Source: Apus apus (taxonomy: Eukaryota > Chordata > Aves > Apodiformes > Apodidae). From it: a stretch of DNA of 64,000 bases. The DNA is taken from contig NC_067304.1 of assembly GCF_020740795.1 (NCBI RefSeq), positions 1,850,056 through 1,914,055 of the forward strand, read 5' to 3'. Both the position numbers and the translations under genes were made by a program. Under the pieces are notes generated by a model, which saw only the letters and a list, made by a program, of their open reading frames with translations, was not told where the DNA came from and did not search any database. Of this stretch, positions 48,601 to 57,172 are shown piece after piece (within the stretch, counting starts at the first letter, position 1; every line of letters begins with the position of its first letter).

Positions 48601-49429
48601 CGGGGGCAAAGGACAGTTTGTGTCCTTAAGACCTTCCCTCCTCCCCAGCAGCAGGAGGTTAAAGTTTGCCAGGGAGTTACTTTGGATGGGGTGGAAGCAG
48701 GGGAGGTTTTCCTGCACTTCCCAGCTGTCCTAGCTGAGGGTGGGATTGTCTCCATCATCATGGATGGGAAGGTTGTGGTGTTAGAGCCTGGAGAGTTGGT
48801 GCCTTCAAGTGGTGGTGGAGGTTCCTGGTCCTCCTGGGAGAGCAGGAAGGAGCTGCCTGCACCCTGTGCCACTGCTGGGCACCCATCTCAGCTCCCATCC
48901 TCTGCTATCCCAAGGGATCTCCTCCTTATGGACCACACAAAACACCCCTTTGGGGGTTGCCCCCCCCAGTGATGGGGTGTGTGAGGAGGGACAAGACATC
49001 TTAGAATCATAAAATCATCCTGGTTGGAAGGGACCTTGAAGATCATCAAGTCCAACCATAAAATAGTATCTCCTTGTTTTGAGCCACCTCTTGGCCCTGG
49101 GCACCTTCGTTCCCACCAGCTGAGATGTTTGCAGGTGGCATTTCCTGGGGGAAGGAAGGTGGGGGCTTCTGCTCAGGCCCTGGTGAACCAGGTGAGGACA
49201 AAGCTCTGCTGGTTTGTGCCCTCAGCTTGGTGGGATCAGCCCGTCCTGTCCTCTGCTCCCTGGGGGTGAGACTTCAGACCTTCTGCCCCAGCTTCAGGAG
49301 GGTTGAGGTGAGTTTGGTCCCTGCTTACCAGGAAGAAGTGAAGCACCACTTCCCACGCCCACCCTCTGTCTGCAGCTCTGGTGCCTGGGCCCTTCCTGGC
49401 TGCCTCTGGCTCTTCCTCCTTCCTTTTCC
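36538..49429 (-). CDS. SLC16A4: Monocarboxylate transporter family member 4 gene (MCT5), eight coding exons, start not found
   Basis: Twelve-helix major facilitator of the SLC16 family, the orphan often called MCT5; its substrate is not firmly established. Exons on the minus strand: 49329-49429, 48058-48190, 47383-47526, 46397-46558, 44918-45466, 42783-42994, 42013-42106 and 36538-36689. All junctions have GT/AG and phases join cleanly into 481 residues from exon 2 to the stop plus about 33 from exon 1. The identifying stretch is [17 protein letters not shown], then [26 protein letters not shown] and SGWVADQNW. The lysine of helix 1 (MLKTF) is kept. The helix 8 site has Glu and Gln (ITEMLSQ) where MCT1 has Asp and Arg, as in human MCT5. 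Helix 1 reads DRGWAW instead of the usual DGGWGW. The large cytosolic loop is in exon 5. No in-frame ATG precedes exon 1, so an upstream first exon is likely. The gene converges on RBM15 and follows LAMTOR5 on the same strand. Confidence 0.93.
37912..38165 (-). mobile_element. CR1 LINE fragment in SLC16A4 intron 7
   Basis: Minus-oriented main-subfamily copy. It is joined head to head, through a short stretch of other minus CR1 sequence, with the plus-oriented copy that follows. Confidence 0.88.
38225..38625 (+). mobile_element. CR1 LINE fragment, second subfamily
   Basis: Plus-oriented copy with the tail GGTTGGACTAGATGATCTCC near 38570. Its 5' part, together with the junction to the minus copy, recurs almost unchanged at about 40265-40635. 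Confidence 0.85.
38626..40054. other. Unique sequence of SLC16A4 intron 7
   Basis: About 1.4 kb between the two composite CR1 blocks. No exon or repeat recognised; a G run lies at 39655-39663. Confidence 0.45.
40055..40770 (-). mobile_element. Composite CR1: minus copy interrupted by plus CR1
   Basis: A minus main-subfamily copy covers 40055-40310 and resumes at about 40645-40770. Between them sits a plus-oriented second-subfamily fragment (40375-40635) cut off before its 3' tail. The interrupting part matches 38130-38490 with only about seven differences by eye. Confidence 0.85.
41330..41800 (+). mobile_element. CR1 LINE fragment in SLC16A4 intron 7
   Basis: Plus-oriented main-subfamily copy of about 470 bp. 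It starts in the ORF2 region coding for a [12 protein letters not shown]-like segment and ends near ATTCCATGATTTCCATG. Confidence 0.88.
42013..42106 (-). CDS. SLC16A4: SLC16A4 coding exon 7
   Basis: 94 bp encoding [19 protein letters not shown] and on to GGPPLAG, helices 10-11 of the transporter. Donor CAG|GTAACT; acceptor AAACAG. Confidence 0.93.
42783..42994 (-). CDS. SLC16A4: SLC16A4 coding exon 6
   Basis: 212 bp encoding [18 protein letters not shown] through MALVLPVL, helices 8-10, including the E/Q pair at the helix 8 site. Exons 6 and 7 together are 306 bp, a multiple of three. Confidence 0.94.
43281..43790 (-). mobile_element. CR1 LINE fragment in SLC16A4 intron 5
   Basis: Minus-oriented copy of about 510 bp, main subfamily, with a locally diverged piece at 43490-43540. 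Its sequence is complementary to the plus copy at 41330-41800 on the other side of exons 6 and 7. A further short minus CR1-like piece lies at 43885-43960. Confidence 0.88.
43885..43960 (-). mobile_element. Short CR1 fragment
   Basis: Minus-oriented remnant resembling the AAACCTCCCCTTCTCCAG-type internal CR1 segment. It is separated from the previous copy by about 95 bp. Confidence 0.6.
43961..44917. other. Unique sequence of SLC16A4 intron 5
   Basis: No exon recognised. A C run lies at 44400-44411. Confidence 0.4.
44918..45466 (-). CDS. SLC16A4: SLC16A4 coding exon 5
   Basis: 549 bp, the largest exon. It encodes helix 6 and [11 protein letters not shown], the whole cytosolic loop, then helix 7 ([20 protein letters not shown]) and [11 protein letters not shown]. 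The hydrophilic loop is poorly conserved, as usual in the family. Confidence 0.94.
45928..46170 (-). mobile_element. Mosaic of CR1 3' ends in SLC16A4 intron 4
   Basis: A minus-oriented CR1 3' end (45928-46075) runs into a short plus-oriented tail (about 46076-46140) and then another minus tail scrap (46141-46170). The short alternating pieces suggest repeated insertion or inversion at one spot. Confidence 0.75.
46176..46330 (-). mobile_element. CR1 LINE fragment 67 bp from SLC16A4 exon 4
   Basis: Minus-oriented main-subfamily 3' end. About 100 bp (46190-46290) is the near-perfect reverse complement of 46590-46692 on the other side of exon 4. Confidence 0.88.
46397..46558 (-). CDS. SLC16A4: SLC16A4 coding exon 4
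   Basis: 162 bp encoding [17 protein letters not shown] to LLIDFYGWQ, helices 4-5 with the conserved [10 protein letters not shown] block. Donor CAAG|GTGAGG at 46397 and acceptor CTACAG before 46558. The length is divisible by three, so skipping it would keep the frame. Inverted CR1 fragments lie 67 bp and about 30 bp away. Confidence 0.94.
46588..46700 (+). mobile_element. CR1 LINE 3' end just upstream of the SLC16A4 exon 4 acceptor
   Basis: Plus-oriented 110-bp tail starting about 30 bp upstream, in transcript sense, of exon 4. It probably overlaps the branch-point region. Confidence 0.87.
46920..47262 (-). mobile_element. CR1 LINE fragment in SLC16A4 intron 3
   Basis: Minus-oriented main-subfamily copy ending about 120 bp from exon 3. 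Confidence 0.88.
47383..47526 (-). CDS. SLC16A4: SLC16A4 coding exon 3
   Basis: 144 bp encoding [18 protein letters not shown] to [10 protein letters not shown], helices 2-4. Donor CTGG|GTGAGC; acceptor CTTCCAG. Confidence 0.94.
48058..48190 (-). CDS. SLC16A4: SLC16A4 coding exon 2
   Basis: 133 bp encoding [18 protein letters not shown] and [19 protein letters not shown]. The lysine in MLKTF aligns with the helix 1 lysine that is essential in MCT1. Confidence 0.95.
49003..49065 (-). mobile_element. CR1 LINE 3' tail, ~60 bp
   Basis: Minus-oriented tail only, in SLC16A4 intron 1. Confidence 0.75.
49329..49429 (-). CDS. SLC16A4: SLC16A4 first recognised coding exon
   Basis: It ends at the donor CCTG|GTAAGC and encodes a charged N-terminal stretch, then [14 protein letters not shown], the helix 1 signature. 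A good acceptor, CATTTCCAG, lies just upstream of 49429. No ATG opens this frame further upstream in the same open stretch, so the start codon probably lies in another exon between here and about 52 kb. Confidence 0.8.
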
Positions 49430-49499
49430 CTGGAAATGAGAATTTCAGGACACATGAACCCAATTCCTGTTCCAGTTGACCTCCAGGAGCTGCTCCTGT

Positions 49500-49790
49500 G
49501 GCAGCATCAGCTGCTTCAGTCCTTCCTTCCTCTGCCTCACTCCTTCCTTCCTCTGCCTCAGTCCTTCCTCTGCCTCAGTCCTTCCTTCCTCTGCCTCAGT
49601 CCTTCCTTCCTCTGCCTCACTCCTTCCTTCCTCTGCCTCACTCCTTCCTTCCTCTGCCTCACTCCTTCCTTCCTCTGCCTCACTCCTTCCTTCCTCTGCC
49701 TCAGTCCTTCCTTCTTCTGCCTCACTCCTTCCTCTGCCTCACTCCTTCCTCTGCCTCACTCCTTCCTCTGCCTTGCTCTTCCCAAGCCAG
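49500..49790. repeat. Minisatellite, 17-bp pyrimidine-rich unit
   Basis: About 16 units of the form TCCTTCCTCTGCCTCAC/G, some shortened to 13 bases. It sits just upstream of the first recognised SLC16A4 exon, so it is probably in an intron or the 5' UTR. The transcript strand is purine-rich. Confidence 0.93.
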
Positions 49791-50943
49791 GCACCAACAT
49801 TTTGGCTCCAACTCCCAGAACCTTTCAGGCTGGCTGAAGCTTTGCCCACCCTTTCTGCCCAAGCTGGGAGAAGCTGCACGTGGCCACCGCCTGGAAAACA
49901 CTTCCATATCCTTCCTCTTCCTCACCAAATTCCTGCAGCCCCTTCATTCGAAGGGGTTTTCAGAGAGCAGCCCCTTAACTGCTGCTTGAGAGCTGGTAGT
50001 TGGGTTGCTTTGTGCCTGAAGTTGGGGGTCATGGTGTGTCTGAATCCACCTGGGAAGCTCTTTCTCCCTTCCCTGCCCTTCTCCCTTCCACCCTCTCCCT
50101 CATCCCGTGCCTCTGGCAGCAGCAGGATCATCCCAAGGGAGCAGCCAGACCCTGGAGCAGTCAGGACTGATGAATCCAAAGCTTTTTCCTTACCCCTTTG
50201 CTGCTCCATGCTGGAAAAATCCTTCCTGAGCCAGTGGAGTGCAAAGAGGAGACGTCTCTTCCTTTGCTCCAGGGACTAAATCCTCCCTTCCTGCCTTGGC
50301 ACCACAAATTCCAGCCCTTCCTTGGCCTCTGCTGAGGGGAGGTGGTTTCTGTCCTTCCTGCCCAGCCCTGAAATGGGACGTGGAGCCTGGGAAGGACTGG
50401 GACTGCTGGATGAAGCCCATCCTCCTCCCCTCCGGAGGCAGAGCTCTGCCTGTGGGGCCCCAAGGACCTCCCCTGCCCCAGCCTGGAGCAGGAAACCCGC
50501 AGCTTTGGGAGCAGAATTCCTGGTGGGAGAAAAGAGGAGGGGAAGGTCAGAGCTCCAGGGGTGGGTGGCAAATGGGAACTGAAGCCAAACTGGGGGCTGG
50601 AGGGGAGCAGAGCCCTGGCCCTGCTTCTCCTGCCTTCCCTTTGCCTGGGAAATTGCAGCACAGAGGATGGAACAGCCTCAGGTTTTCCAGCTGAGATGCT
50701 GAGCAGGGTTGGAGCTGGTTCCCTGTTTCCGTGGTCAAGAGGAACAAACTCCTGGGAAAATGCAGCCCTCGTGCTTCCTCCCTCCCCCCCCCCTTTTGCT
50801 TGACCTCTCGCTCCAGTCGCTGTTCCTGAGGCCAGAGGAACATCATGATCCTGCTCCCTGCTTCCCTCCCTCGGCAGAGGAGGCTCTGCCTGGCTGCAGG
50901 AGCCTGGGACAGAGGGCTGGAAATAGGTGTGTGTGTGTAAAAT
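49791..50943. other. Sequence upstream of SLC16A4 exon 1
   Basis: No exon recognised, though the missing SLC16A4 start and promoter are expected between here and 52 kb. Several chance frames are open on both strands. Confidence 0.4.
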
Positions 50944-51165
50944 GGGGTGGTTTGGGTGGGAAAAAACCTTCAAGATCTTCTAGATCCAACCCCCTGCATG
51001 GGCAGGGACACCTCCCACCAGCCCAGGCTGCTCCAAGCCCCATCCAACCTGCCCTTCAACACTGCCAGGGATGGGGCAGCCACAGCTTCCCTGGGCAACC
51101 TGGGCCAGGCTCTCCCCACCCTCCCAGCCAAGAATTCCCTCCTCATCTCCAACCTCAATCCCCCC
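50944..51165 (-). mobile_element. CR1 LINE fragment, ~220 bp
   Basis: Minus-oriented main-subfamily 3' end. Confidence 0.9.
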
Positions 51166-51644
51166 TCCTGTAGAGGAGTTCCTTTCCAAGGAATTTCTCC
51201 TAGGAAATGTTTACCCTCCTCCAGTTAAACGTTCTGGGGCACAGTTACTCACTTACTTGTGCCTCGGATTGAAATTCAAACCTGAACCTGCTGGCCCAGC
51301 CTTTGCTGCCTGATCCCTGGGAAACCTCCCTGGATGTTGGCAACAACCTCCCAAGTCCTGACAGATTCGAGCAGTTTCAATGATGCAGGGAAACCATCTT
51401 CTCCCCTGGAAACATCTGCTCCTCTCAGATGTTGCCCAGGTGGAAGGGAGTCAAACAAGCACCAGCCTGGAGCTGTTGGGGTGTGAAGTGCAGGGGAAGC
51501 TTCAGAGGAGGGAAGGAGCCCACAGATTGGGGAAAAAACATCTAATGTAAGTCAAAATTAACAGTGGACATATTGCAAGAATTGCTGTAAGGAAAGCTCC
51601 TCCACAGGATATAGATATTCAGGCTAATATGTATCTATATATTA

Positions 51645-52040
51645 CAGGCTGGGAGAGTTGGGGTGTTCAGCCTGGAGAGGAGAAGGCTCCAGGGAGACCT
51701 TAGAGCAGCTTCCAGGGCCTGAAGGGGCTCCAGGAAAGCTGGGGAGGGGCTTGGGACAAGGGCAGGGAGGGATGGGATGAGGGGGATGGATGAAAAGTGG
51801 AAGAGGGAGCTTGAGGTTGGACGTGAGGAGGAAATTCTTTGCTGTGAGGGGGGTGAGACCCTGGCCCAGGTTGCCCAGGGAAGCTGTGGCTGCCCCATCC
51901 CTGGCAGTGTTGAAGGGCAGGTTGGATGGGGCTTGGAGCAACCTGGGCTGGTGGGAGGTGTCCCTGCCCATGCAGGGGGTGGGAACCTGATGATCTTGAA
52001 GGTCCCTTCCCACCCAACCCATCCCCTGATTCTATGAAGG
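51645..52040 (+). mobile_element. CR1 LINE fragment, ~395 bp
   Basis: Plus-oriented main-subfamily copy ending CCCCTGATTCTATGA. It lies about 100 bp past the probable LAMTOR5 poly(A) site. Confidence 0.9.
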
Positions 52041-52137
52041 GACTGGAAGAAGCTGCCTGACATGGTTTGGAACCAAGGCACAGCACCAGGCAGCAGCTTT
52101 CACAGCAGGAGCAAGGAGCAGGTGTTTTTGCAGGTTA

Positions 52138-52143
52138 TTTATT
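52138..52143 (-). terminator. LAMTOR5: Probable LAMTOR5 poly(A) signal (AATAAA)
   Basis: AATAAA on the minus strand about 280 bp past the LAMTOR5 stop. It is the first such signal, giving a short 3' UTR. Confidence 0.65.
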
Positions 52144-52418
52144 GATTTCTCCAACAAATAAGGCCACACACCCACCCACCCACCCATCTTGGAAGGATCT
52201 GATCATTACAGGAGCTTGGTGAGTGCCCCACGATTCATCCTCAGCAGCACAAGTGCTAAAATGTGAGCTGGAGACCCTGGTAGCTGCACAGGAGCTGTGA
52301 AGTGGAGAGGGAGGACCTTCAGCCCAGGGTTGGTGCTACAAGCATGTTCTGCACTGGAGGAGAGAGGTTGTCCAGTGAGGAGGAGCTGGGAGTGGAGGAT
52401 GATGCAGGTTCCTGAGGG

Positions 52419-52479
52419 TCAGGATGCCAGTTTGTGCACTGCTACAGTGATGCTGTCGTGCTTCTGGATCATGATGTTC
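52419..52479 (-). CDS. LAMTOR5: LAMTOR5 exon 4 (last)
   Basis: 61 bp encoding [19 protein letters not shown] with TGA at 52421-52419. Acceptor TTCTTCTAG. Confidence 0.96.
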
Positions 52480-54794
52480 CTAGAAGAAGAGAAGTGAAGG
52501 CAGGTGAGAGGCCAGCTGTGAGGAGGAGGAGGAGGAGCTGACATGGGTGGGGCCTCCAGGAAAGCTGGGGAGGGGCTTGGGACAAGGGCAGGGAGGGATG
52601 GGATGAGGGGGATGGATGAAAAGTGGGAGAGGGAGATTGAGGTTGGACATGAGGAGGAAATTCTTTGGTGTGAGGGTGGTGAGACCCTGGCCCAGGTTGC
52701 CCAGGGAAGCTGTGGCTGCTCCATTCCTGGCAGTGGGAATTAACACACTGTGGCAGGGGGTTGTTTATCCTGGAGGCTGAGGGGAGACCTGCTGGCTCTG
52801 CAGCTGCCTGAGAGGGGGTTGGAGCCAGGGGGGTCGGGCTCTGCTCCCCAGGAACAAGGGATGGGACAAGAGGAAATGGCCTCAGGTTGTGCCAGAGGAG
52901 GTTGAGGTTGGACCTTGGGAACAAATCCTTCCTGGAAAGGGTTGTCAGGGCCTGGCCCAGGGCAGGGCTGGAGTCTCCATCCCTGGGGGTGTTGAAAAGC
53001 TGTGTAGATGTGGGGCTGAGGGATGTGGGTTACCTGTGGACTTGGTTTGGACATGGCAGAGCTGGGCTGGGGCTGGGGCTGGCAGAGCTGGGGCTGGGGC
53101 TGGCAGAGCTGGGCTGGGGCTGGCAGAGCTGGGGCTGGGGCTGACAGAGCTGGGCTGGGGCTGGCAGAGCTGGGGCTGGGGCTGACAGAGCTGGGCTGGG
53201 GCTGGCAGAGCTGGGCTGGGGCAGGCAGAGCTGGGCTGGGGCAGGCAGAGCTGGGCTGGGGCAGGCAGAGCTGGGCTGGGGCAGGCAGAGCTGGGCTGGG
53301 GCAGGCAGAGCTGGGCTGGGGCTGGCAGAGCTGGGCTGGGGCTGGCAGAGCTGGGCTGGGGCTGGGGCAGGCAGAGCTGGGCTGGGGCTGGACTCAATGA
53401 TCTTAAAAGTCTTTTCCAAGCAGGATTCTGTGATTCCCTTCCCCCTGTGGCTTCAGAGCTGGGCCTTCCTGCACAGCTGCCAGCTTAGCTCCAGGTGAGG
53501 AGAGGGGCCTCTGGGGAGGGTCCCAGGGTTTCAGGGCAGGAAAACAGAGGGGAGAAGTGTGTGTGTCCCCCCCCCCAAGGCTGGAAACTCACCCGCTGTC
53601 AGACTCCAGGCACACCACGGGGGTGTCTGTGGGGTCAGAGCTGAGCTTGGCTGCCTGCTGGGCCAGCACTGAGATCACCCCAGCGTGCTCATCAGAGAGG
53701 GTTCCTCGGCCTGCAGGGGTGAGAGGTGTTGGCAGGAGCCCCCCCGTGCTGGGTGGGAAGCAGCTCCCCCCCCCCAGGGGCCACAGGGGCAGCCTCTGCC
53801 TCCTTCCCTTCCCCCCCCCATCCCCGTGGGGTGCTGCAGTTTCTCCCCTCATCTTTATCCTCAACCCCACCAAAAAAAAAAAGCCTGAATTTCAGCATCA
53901 GGAAGAACAGGTTCTGGTTTTCAAGGCGGGGGGGGGGGGGAGCAGAGCCCTGTGGGGCAGGATGGACCAGAGAGACCTCGGGGACCCCCCTCCCCCGTCC
54001 CCGGAGCGGGTGGGAAGGGGAGAAGCTGCAGCAGGGGCAGGACCTGGTGCCCCCCGGCGATGTGGGGGGGGCCCTGGAGAGACGGTTCCCGCCGCTCCGG
54101 AGCTGAGAGGAGCCCCCGTGGGGCGGGAGCGGCTGCTCCCGAGCTTCGCGGGGCTGGGGCAGCGACCCCCGCCCACCCCAACCCCTCCCCCAAATCCCCG
54201 GGGGGGGGGCCCCGTTACTTACAGCCCAGGTTGAGTCCCTGCGAGTCGGTGCACAGGACGCCCACCACGGCCGGGCTCTTCATCCTGCGGGGGGAGACAG
54301 CGGCGGGCAGCGCCGGGCCAGCCCCGGGACCCCCTCGGGACTCCCCGGGACCCCCCCGGAACCCCCCGGACCGGCCCCGGAACCCCCCTGTTAGGCCCTG
54401 GAACCCCCCCAGAACCCTCCGGGACCTCCCGGGACCCCCCCGCCAGGCCCCGGAACCCCCTGGACCCCCCCGTTAGGCCTCGGAACCCCCCGGGACCCCC
54501 CGGACCGGCCCCGGAACCCCCCGGGACCCCCCTGTTAGGGCCCCGGGACCCCCCGGACCGGCCTCGGAACCCCCCGGGACCCCTCGGACCGGCCCCGGAA
54601 CCCCCCGGACCCCCCCGTTAGGCCTCAGAACCCGCCAGGCCCCGGAACCCCCCGTTAGGGCCCCGGAACCCTCCGGACCCCCCCGCCAGGCCTCGGCCCC
54701 CTCGGCCCGGTCCCCGCTTCCCCCCCCCCCGGTCCCTACGTGTCCCCCCCGGTCCCTACGTGTCCTCCAGGTGCTGCTCCAGGGTCCCCTCCAT
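52419..54794 (-). CDS. LAMTOR5: Ragulator complex subunit LAMTOR5 (HBXIP), four exons
   Basis: Small roadblock-fold subunit of the lysosomal Ragulator scaffold, which anchors Rag GTPases and mTORC1; also known as HBXIP. Minus-strand exons are 54760-54794, 54223-54284, 53593-53710 and 52419-52479. They join to exactly 91 residues, the same length as the human protein. The sequence is [12 protein letters not shown], then [46 protein letters not shown] and [18 protein letters not shown]. All splice sites are GT/AG and phases agree. Near-identity to mammals across the whole protein makes the call secure. Intron 1 is filled by a GC-rich minisatellite and intron 3 holds CR1 sequence with an internal tandem expansion. 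The promoter has a CpG-rich stretch with a TCACGTGAC box. Confidence 0.97.
52550..52738 (+). mobile_element. CR1 LINE internal fragment in LAMTOR5 intron 3
   Basis: Plus-oriented main-subfamily piece without its 3' tail. It is cut off where the next, older CR1 begins. Confidence 0.82.
52740..53435 (+). mobile_element. Older CR1 LINE 3' part carrying an internal minisatellite
   Basis: Plus-oriented CR1 of an older subfamily, recognisable from 52740 to about 53045 and again at 53388-53435, where the tail reads GGACTCAATGATCTT and GATTCTGTGATT. The segment between is a tandem array grown from the tail. Confidence 0.82.
53046..53390. repeat. Minisatellite (about 20-bp unit) inside a CR1 tail
   Basis: Units of GCAGAGCTGGGCTGGGGC with CT or CA linkers, about 17 copies. 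The seed looks like the GGCAGAGCTGGG present once in this CR1 tail, as in the copy at 33735-33996 (GGGCAGAGTTGGG). Confidence 0.9.
53593..53710 (-). CDS. LAMTOR5: LAMTOR5 exon 3
   Basis: 118 bp encoding [19 protein letters not shown] to VVCLESDSG, the core of the roadblock fold. Acceptor CCTGCAG; donor CGG|GTGAGT. Confidence 0.97.
54223..54284 (-). CDS. LAMTOR5: LAMTOR5 exon 2
   Basis: 62 bp encoding [20 protein letters not shown]. Acceptor CCGCAG; donor GCT|GTAAGT. Confidence 0.97.
54290..54755. repeat. GC-rich degenerate minisatellite filling LAMTOR5 intron 1
   Basis: Degenerate units of the type GGAACCCCCCGGACC and GGGACCCCCC, interspersed with CCGTTAGG. They occupy nearly all of the 474-bp intron. 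Confidence 0.85.
54760..54794 (-). CDS. LAMTOR5: LAMTOR5 exon 1
   Basis: 35 bp from the ATG at 54794, encoding [11 protein letters not shown] plus two bases of the next codon. Donor CAC|GTAGGG. Confidence 0.95.
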
Positions 54795-55150
54795 CCCGCC
54801 GGGCTCCCCCCCCCGCTCCCACTTCCGCCCTTCCCGCCCGCTCCGGGCAGCAGCGTCGCTCACGTGACCGGCGGGGACGGCGGCCCCGCGGGGCCAAAAA
54901 AGGCTGCGCGAAGCTGCCCCCGCTCTGCCCACCCCCCCGCCCCAAAAAACCCAAACCCGTGTGCCCCAGTTTTGGGGGGATTCGCTGCAAATCCAGACCC
55001 CGCAGCCCCGCCCGGGGCAGCCGTTCCCGTGCGGGGCAGGTGCGGGCACGGCGGGGGTGGGGCTGGGGTGGGGGGGGTTGGTTCCCCCCTTTTTCTCTCT
55101 TCTCACCCTCGTGTTGTGGGTGTTTCCCCCCCCCGCGCTGCTCGGGGGGG
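54795..55150 (-). promoter_or_regulatory. LAMTOR5: LAMTOR5 promoter with E-box/CLEAR-like element
   Basis: GC-rich and CpG-rich, no TATA box. TCACGTGAC at 54860-54868 is 66 bp upstream of the ATG and matches the USF/MiT-TFE E-box core. A plus-oriented CR1 starts at about 55154 and sets an upstream limit on the promoter. Confidence 0.6.
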
Positions 55151-55153
55151 CCC

Positions 55154-55545
55154 GGAGAGTTGGGGTGTTCAGGCTGGAGAGGAGAAGGCTCCAGGGAGAC
55201 CTTAGAGCACCTTCCAGTGCCTGAAGGGGCTCCAGGAAAGCTGGGGAGGGGCTTGGGACAAGGGCAGGGAGGGATGGGATGAGGGGGATGGATGAAAAGT
55301 GGAAGAGGGAGCTTGAGGTTGGAGATGAGGAGGAAATTCTTTGGTGTGAGGGTGGTGAGAGCCTGGCCCAGGTTGCCCAGGGAAGCTGTGGCTGCCCCAT
55401 CCCTGGCAGTGTTGAAGGGCAGGTTGGATGGGGCTTGGAGCAGCCTGGGCTGGTGGGAGGTGTCCCTGCCCATCCAGAAGTGTGGATCTAGATGATCTTG
55501 AAGGTTTTTTCCCACCCAACCCATCCTGTAATTCTATGATTCTAA
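55154..55545 (+). mobile_element. CR1 LINE fragment next to the LAMTOR5 promoter
   Basis: Plus-oriented main-subfamily copy, about 390 bp, ending with two ATTCTATGATTCTA units at 55530-55545. Confidence 0.92.
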
Positions 55546-56697
55546 ATTCCAGCCATTCCCATCCACCCCCTCCCCAACCAGAACATCCCACTGGAGCTGG
55601 ACCATGGAGAGGGCTGCAGGGACAGCCCCCCCCCCCCCCATTCCCACCCTGCAGAGAGGGGTTAACAAGGATGCTCAGCCCCCAGCCCTCCTGCAAGGAG
55701 CCCCCCAGCCCCACCAGCAGCCTGGAGGAGCAGGTGATGGATGGTGACATTGCCCAGCTCGGTGACACTAATGAGGTGCCTCTCAAGCCATTCCTGCCTG
55801 TGCCTGCTGATGGATCTGGGTTTGTCAGGTCAGAAAATTAAAATGTTATTGATGGGGGAAGTGAAGAACAGGTTTGGTGTTCCTTGGGTGTTATTATTCC
55901 TATTTCTTACTGGATTTTTCTTTCCCCTCCTCGGAGCTGGGAGCTCTCCCAGGCACCACCAATCCTGCCTGCCCAGGGATCCTGCATCCCACCCTTCCAG
56001 GATGGCTTGGAATGATATTCTCCTTTTATTTTTTTTAGGGTTGTTTTGTTGGTTGTTTCTTTCCCCCCCCCCCATCCCTAGGGAGCAACAAGGGAGAAAA
56101 ATATAAATATACCCTATGGAGGCTGGGGGCTCCATCCCCCCCTCAGCACCTTCACAAGGAAATATCCCCCCCAAAACCCACCCCTGAGCCATTCCAGGCT
56201 GCAGGATTTCTGGAAGGGAGGATTTGGGGGAGAGTTTGGGTTCATTAATTCAAGCCCAGGTGGGAGGGGAGTTTAACAGAGCAGCTGCCACATCAAAAGA
56301 AGGGCTGGTCCCCTGGTGGGGAAATGCCTGGGCTGTTTGGAACTAATTAAAGAGATGATTTAGTTCTGGGCTGATACTTCATGAAAGAAGTGGAACAAAA
56401 GCCCGATTAAACCTCAGGGCTCTGATCAAAACCGTGTTTCAAATCTCAGCCCATCACTGGGTTTCTTCCTCCAGCTGCTTCTGGTCCCTCCTCGTGGCCC
56501 CAGGGAGCTGGTCTGGTGGGGATGCTGCCCCCCCCGGGCAGGGACCAGCCCCAAAACCCAGCTCAGGAGTATTGATTCCTCTGGGGGAGAAGCCAAAAGG
56601 GGCTGAATTCATCCTGTTGGTGAGGAGCCCTGATCCCACGGGGGTGGGAGCTGGTGATGCAGGGCTGGGAAAATGTGTCTCTCTGGGTCAGAATTCA
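55546..56697. other. Intergenic sequence between LAMTOR5 and PROK1
   Basis: No gene recognised. It has C runs near 55628 and 56066, and an AT-rich stretch near 56340-56420. Confidence 0.4.
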
Positions 56698-57172
56698 GAG
56701 AATCATGGAATGGTTTGGTTTGGGAGGGACCTTAAAGGTCATCTAGATCCAACCCCCTGCATGGGCAGGGACACCTCCCACCAGCCCAGGCTGCTCCAAG
56801 CCCCATCCAACCTGCCCTTCAACACTGCCAGGGATGGGGCAGCCACAGCTTCCCTGGGCAACCTGGGCCAGGCTCTCACCCCCCTCACACCAAAGAATTC
56901 CCTCCTCATCTCCAACCTCCAGCTCCCTCTTCCACTTTTCATCCATCCCCCTCATCCCATCCCTCCCTGCCCTTGTCCCAAGCCCCTCCCCAGCTTTCCT
57001 GGAGCCCCTTCAGGCACTGGAAGCTGCTCTCAGGTCTCCCTGGAGCCTTCTCTTCTCCAGGCTGAACACCCCAACTCTCCCAGCCTGGCTCCAGAGCAGA
57101 GCTGCTCCAACCCTCCCATCATCTCTGTGGCTCCTCTGGACTCTCCAGGAGCTCTGTGTCCTTCTTCTGTTG
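56698..57172 (-). mobile_element. CR1 LINE fragment, ~475 bp
   Basis: Minus-oriented main-subfamily copy starting AGAATCATGGAATGG. Confidence 0.9.
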
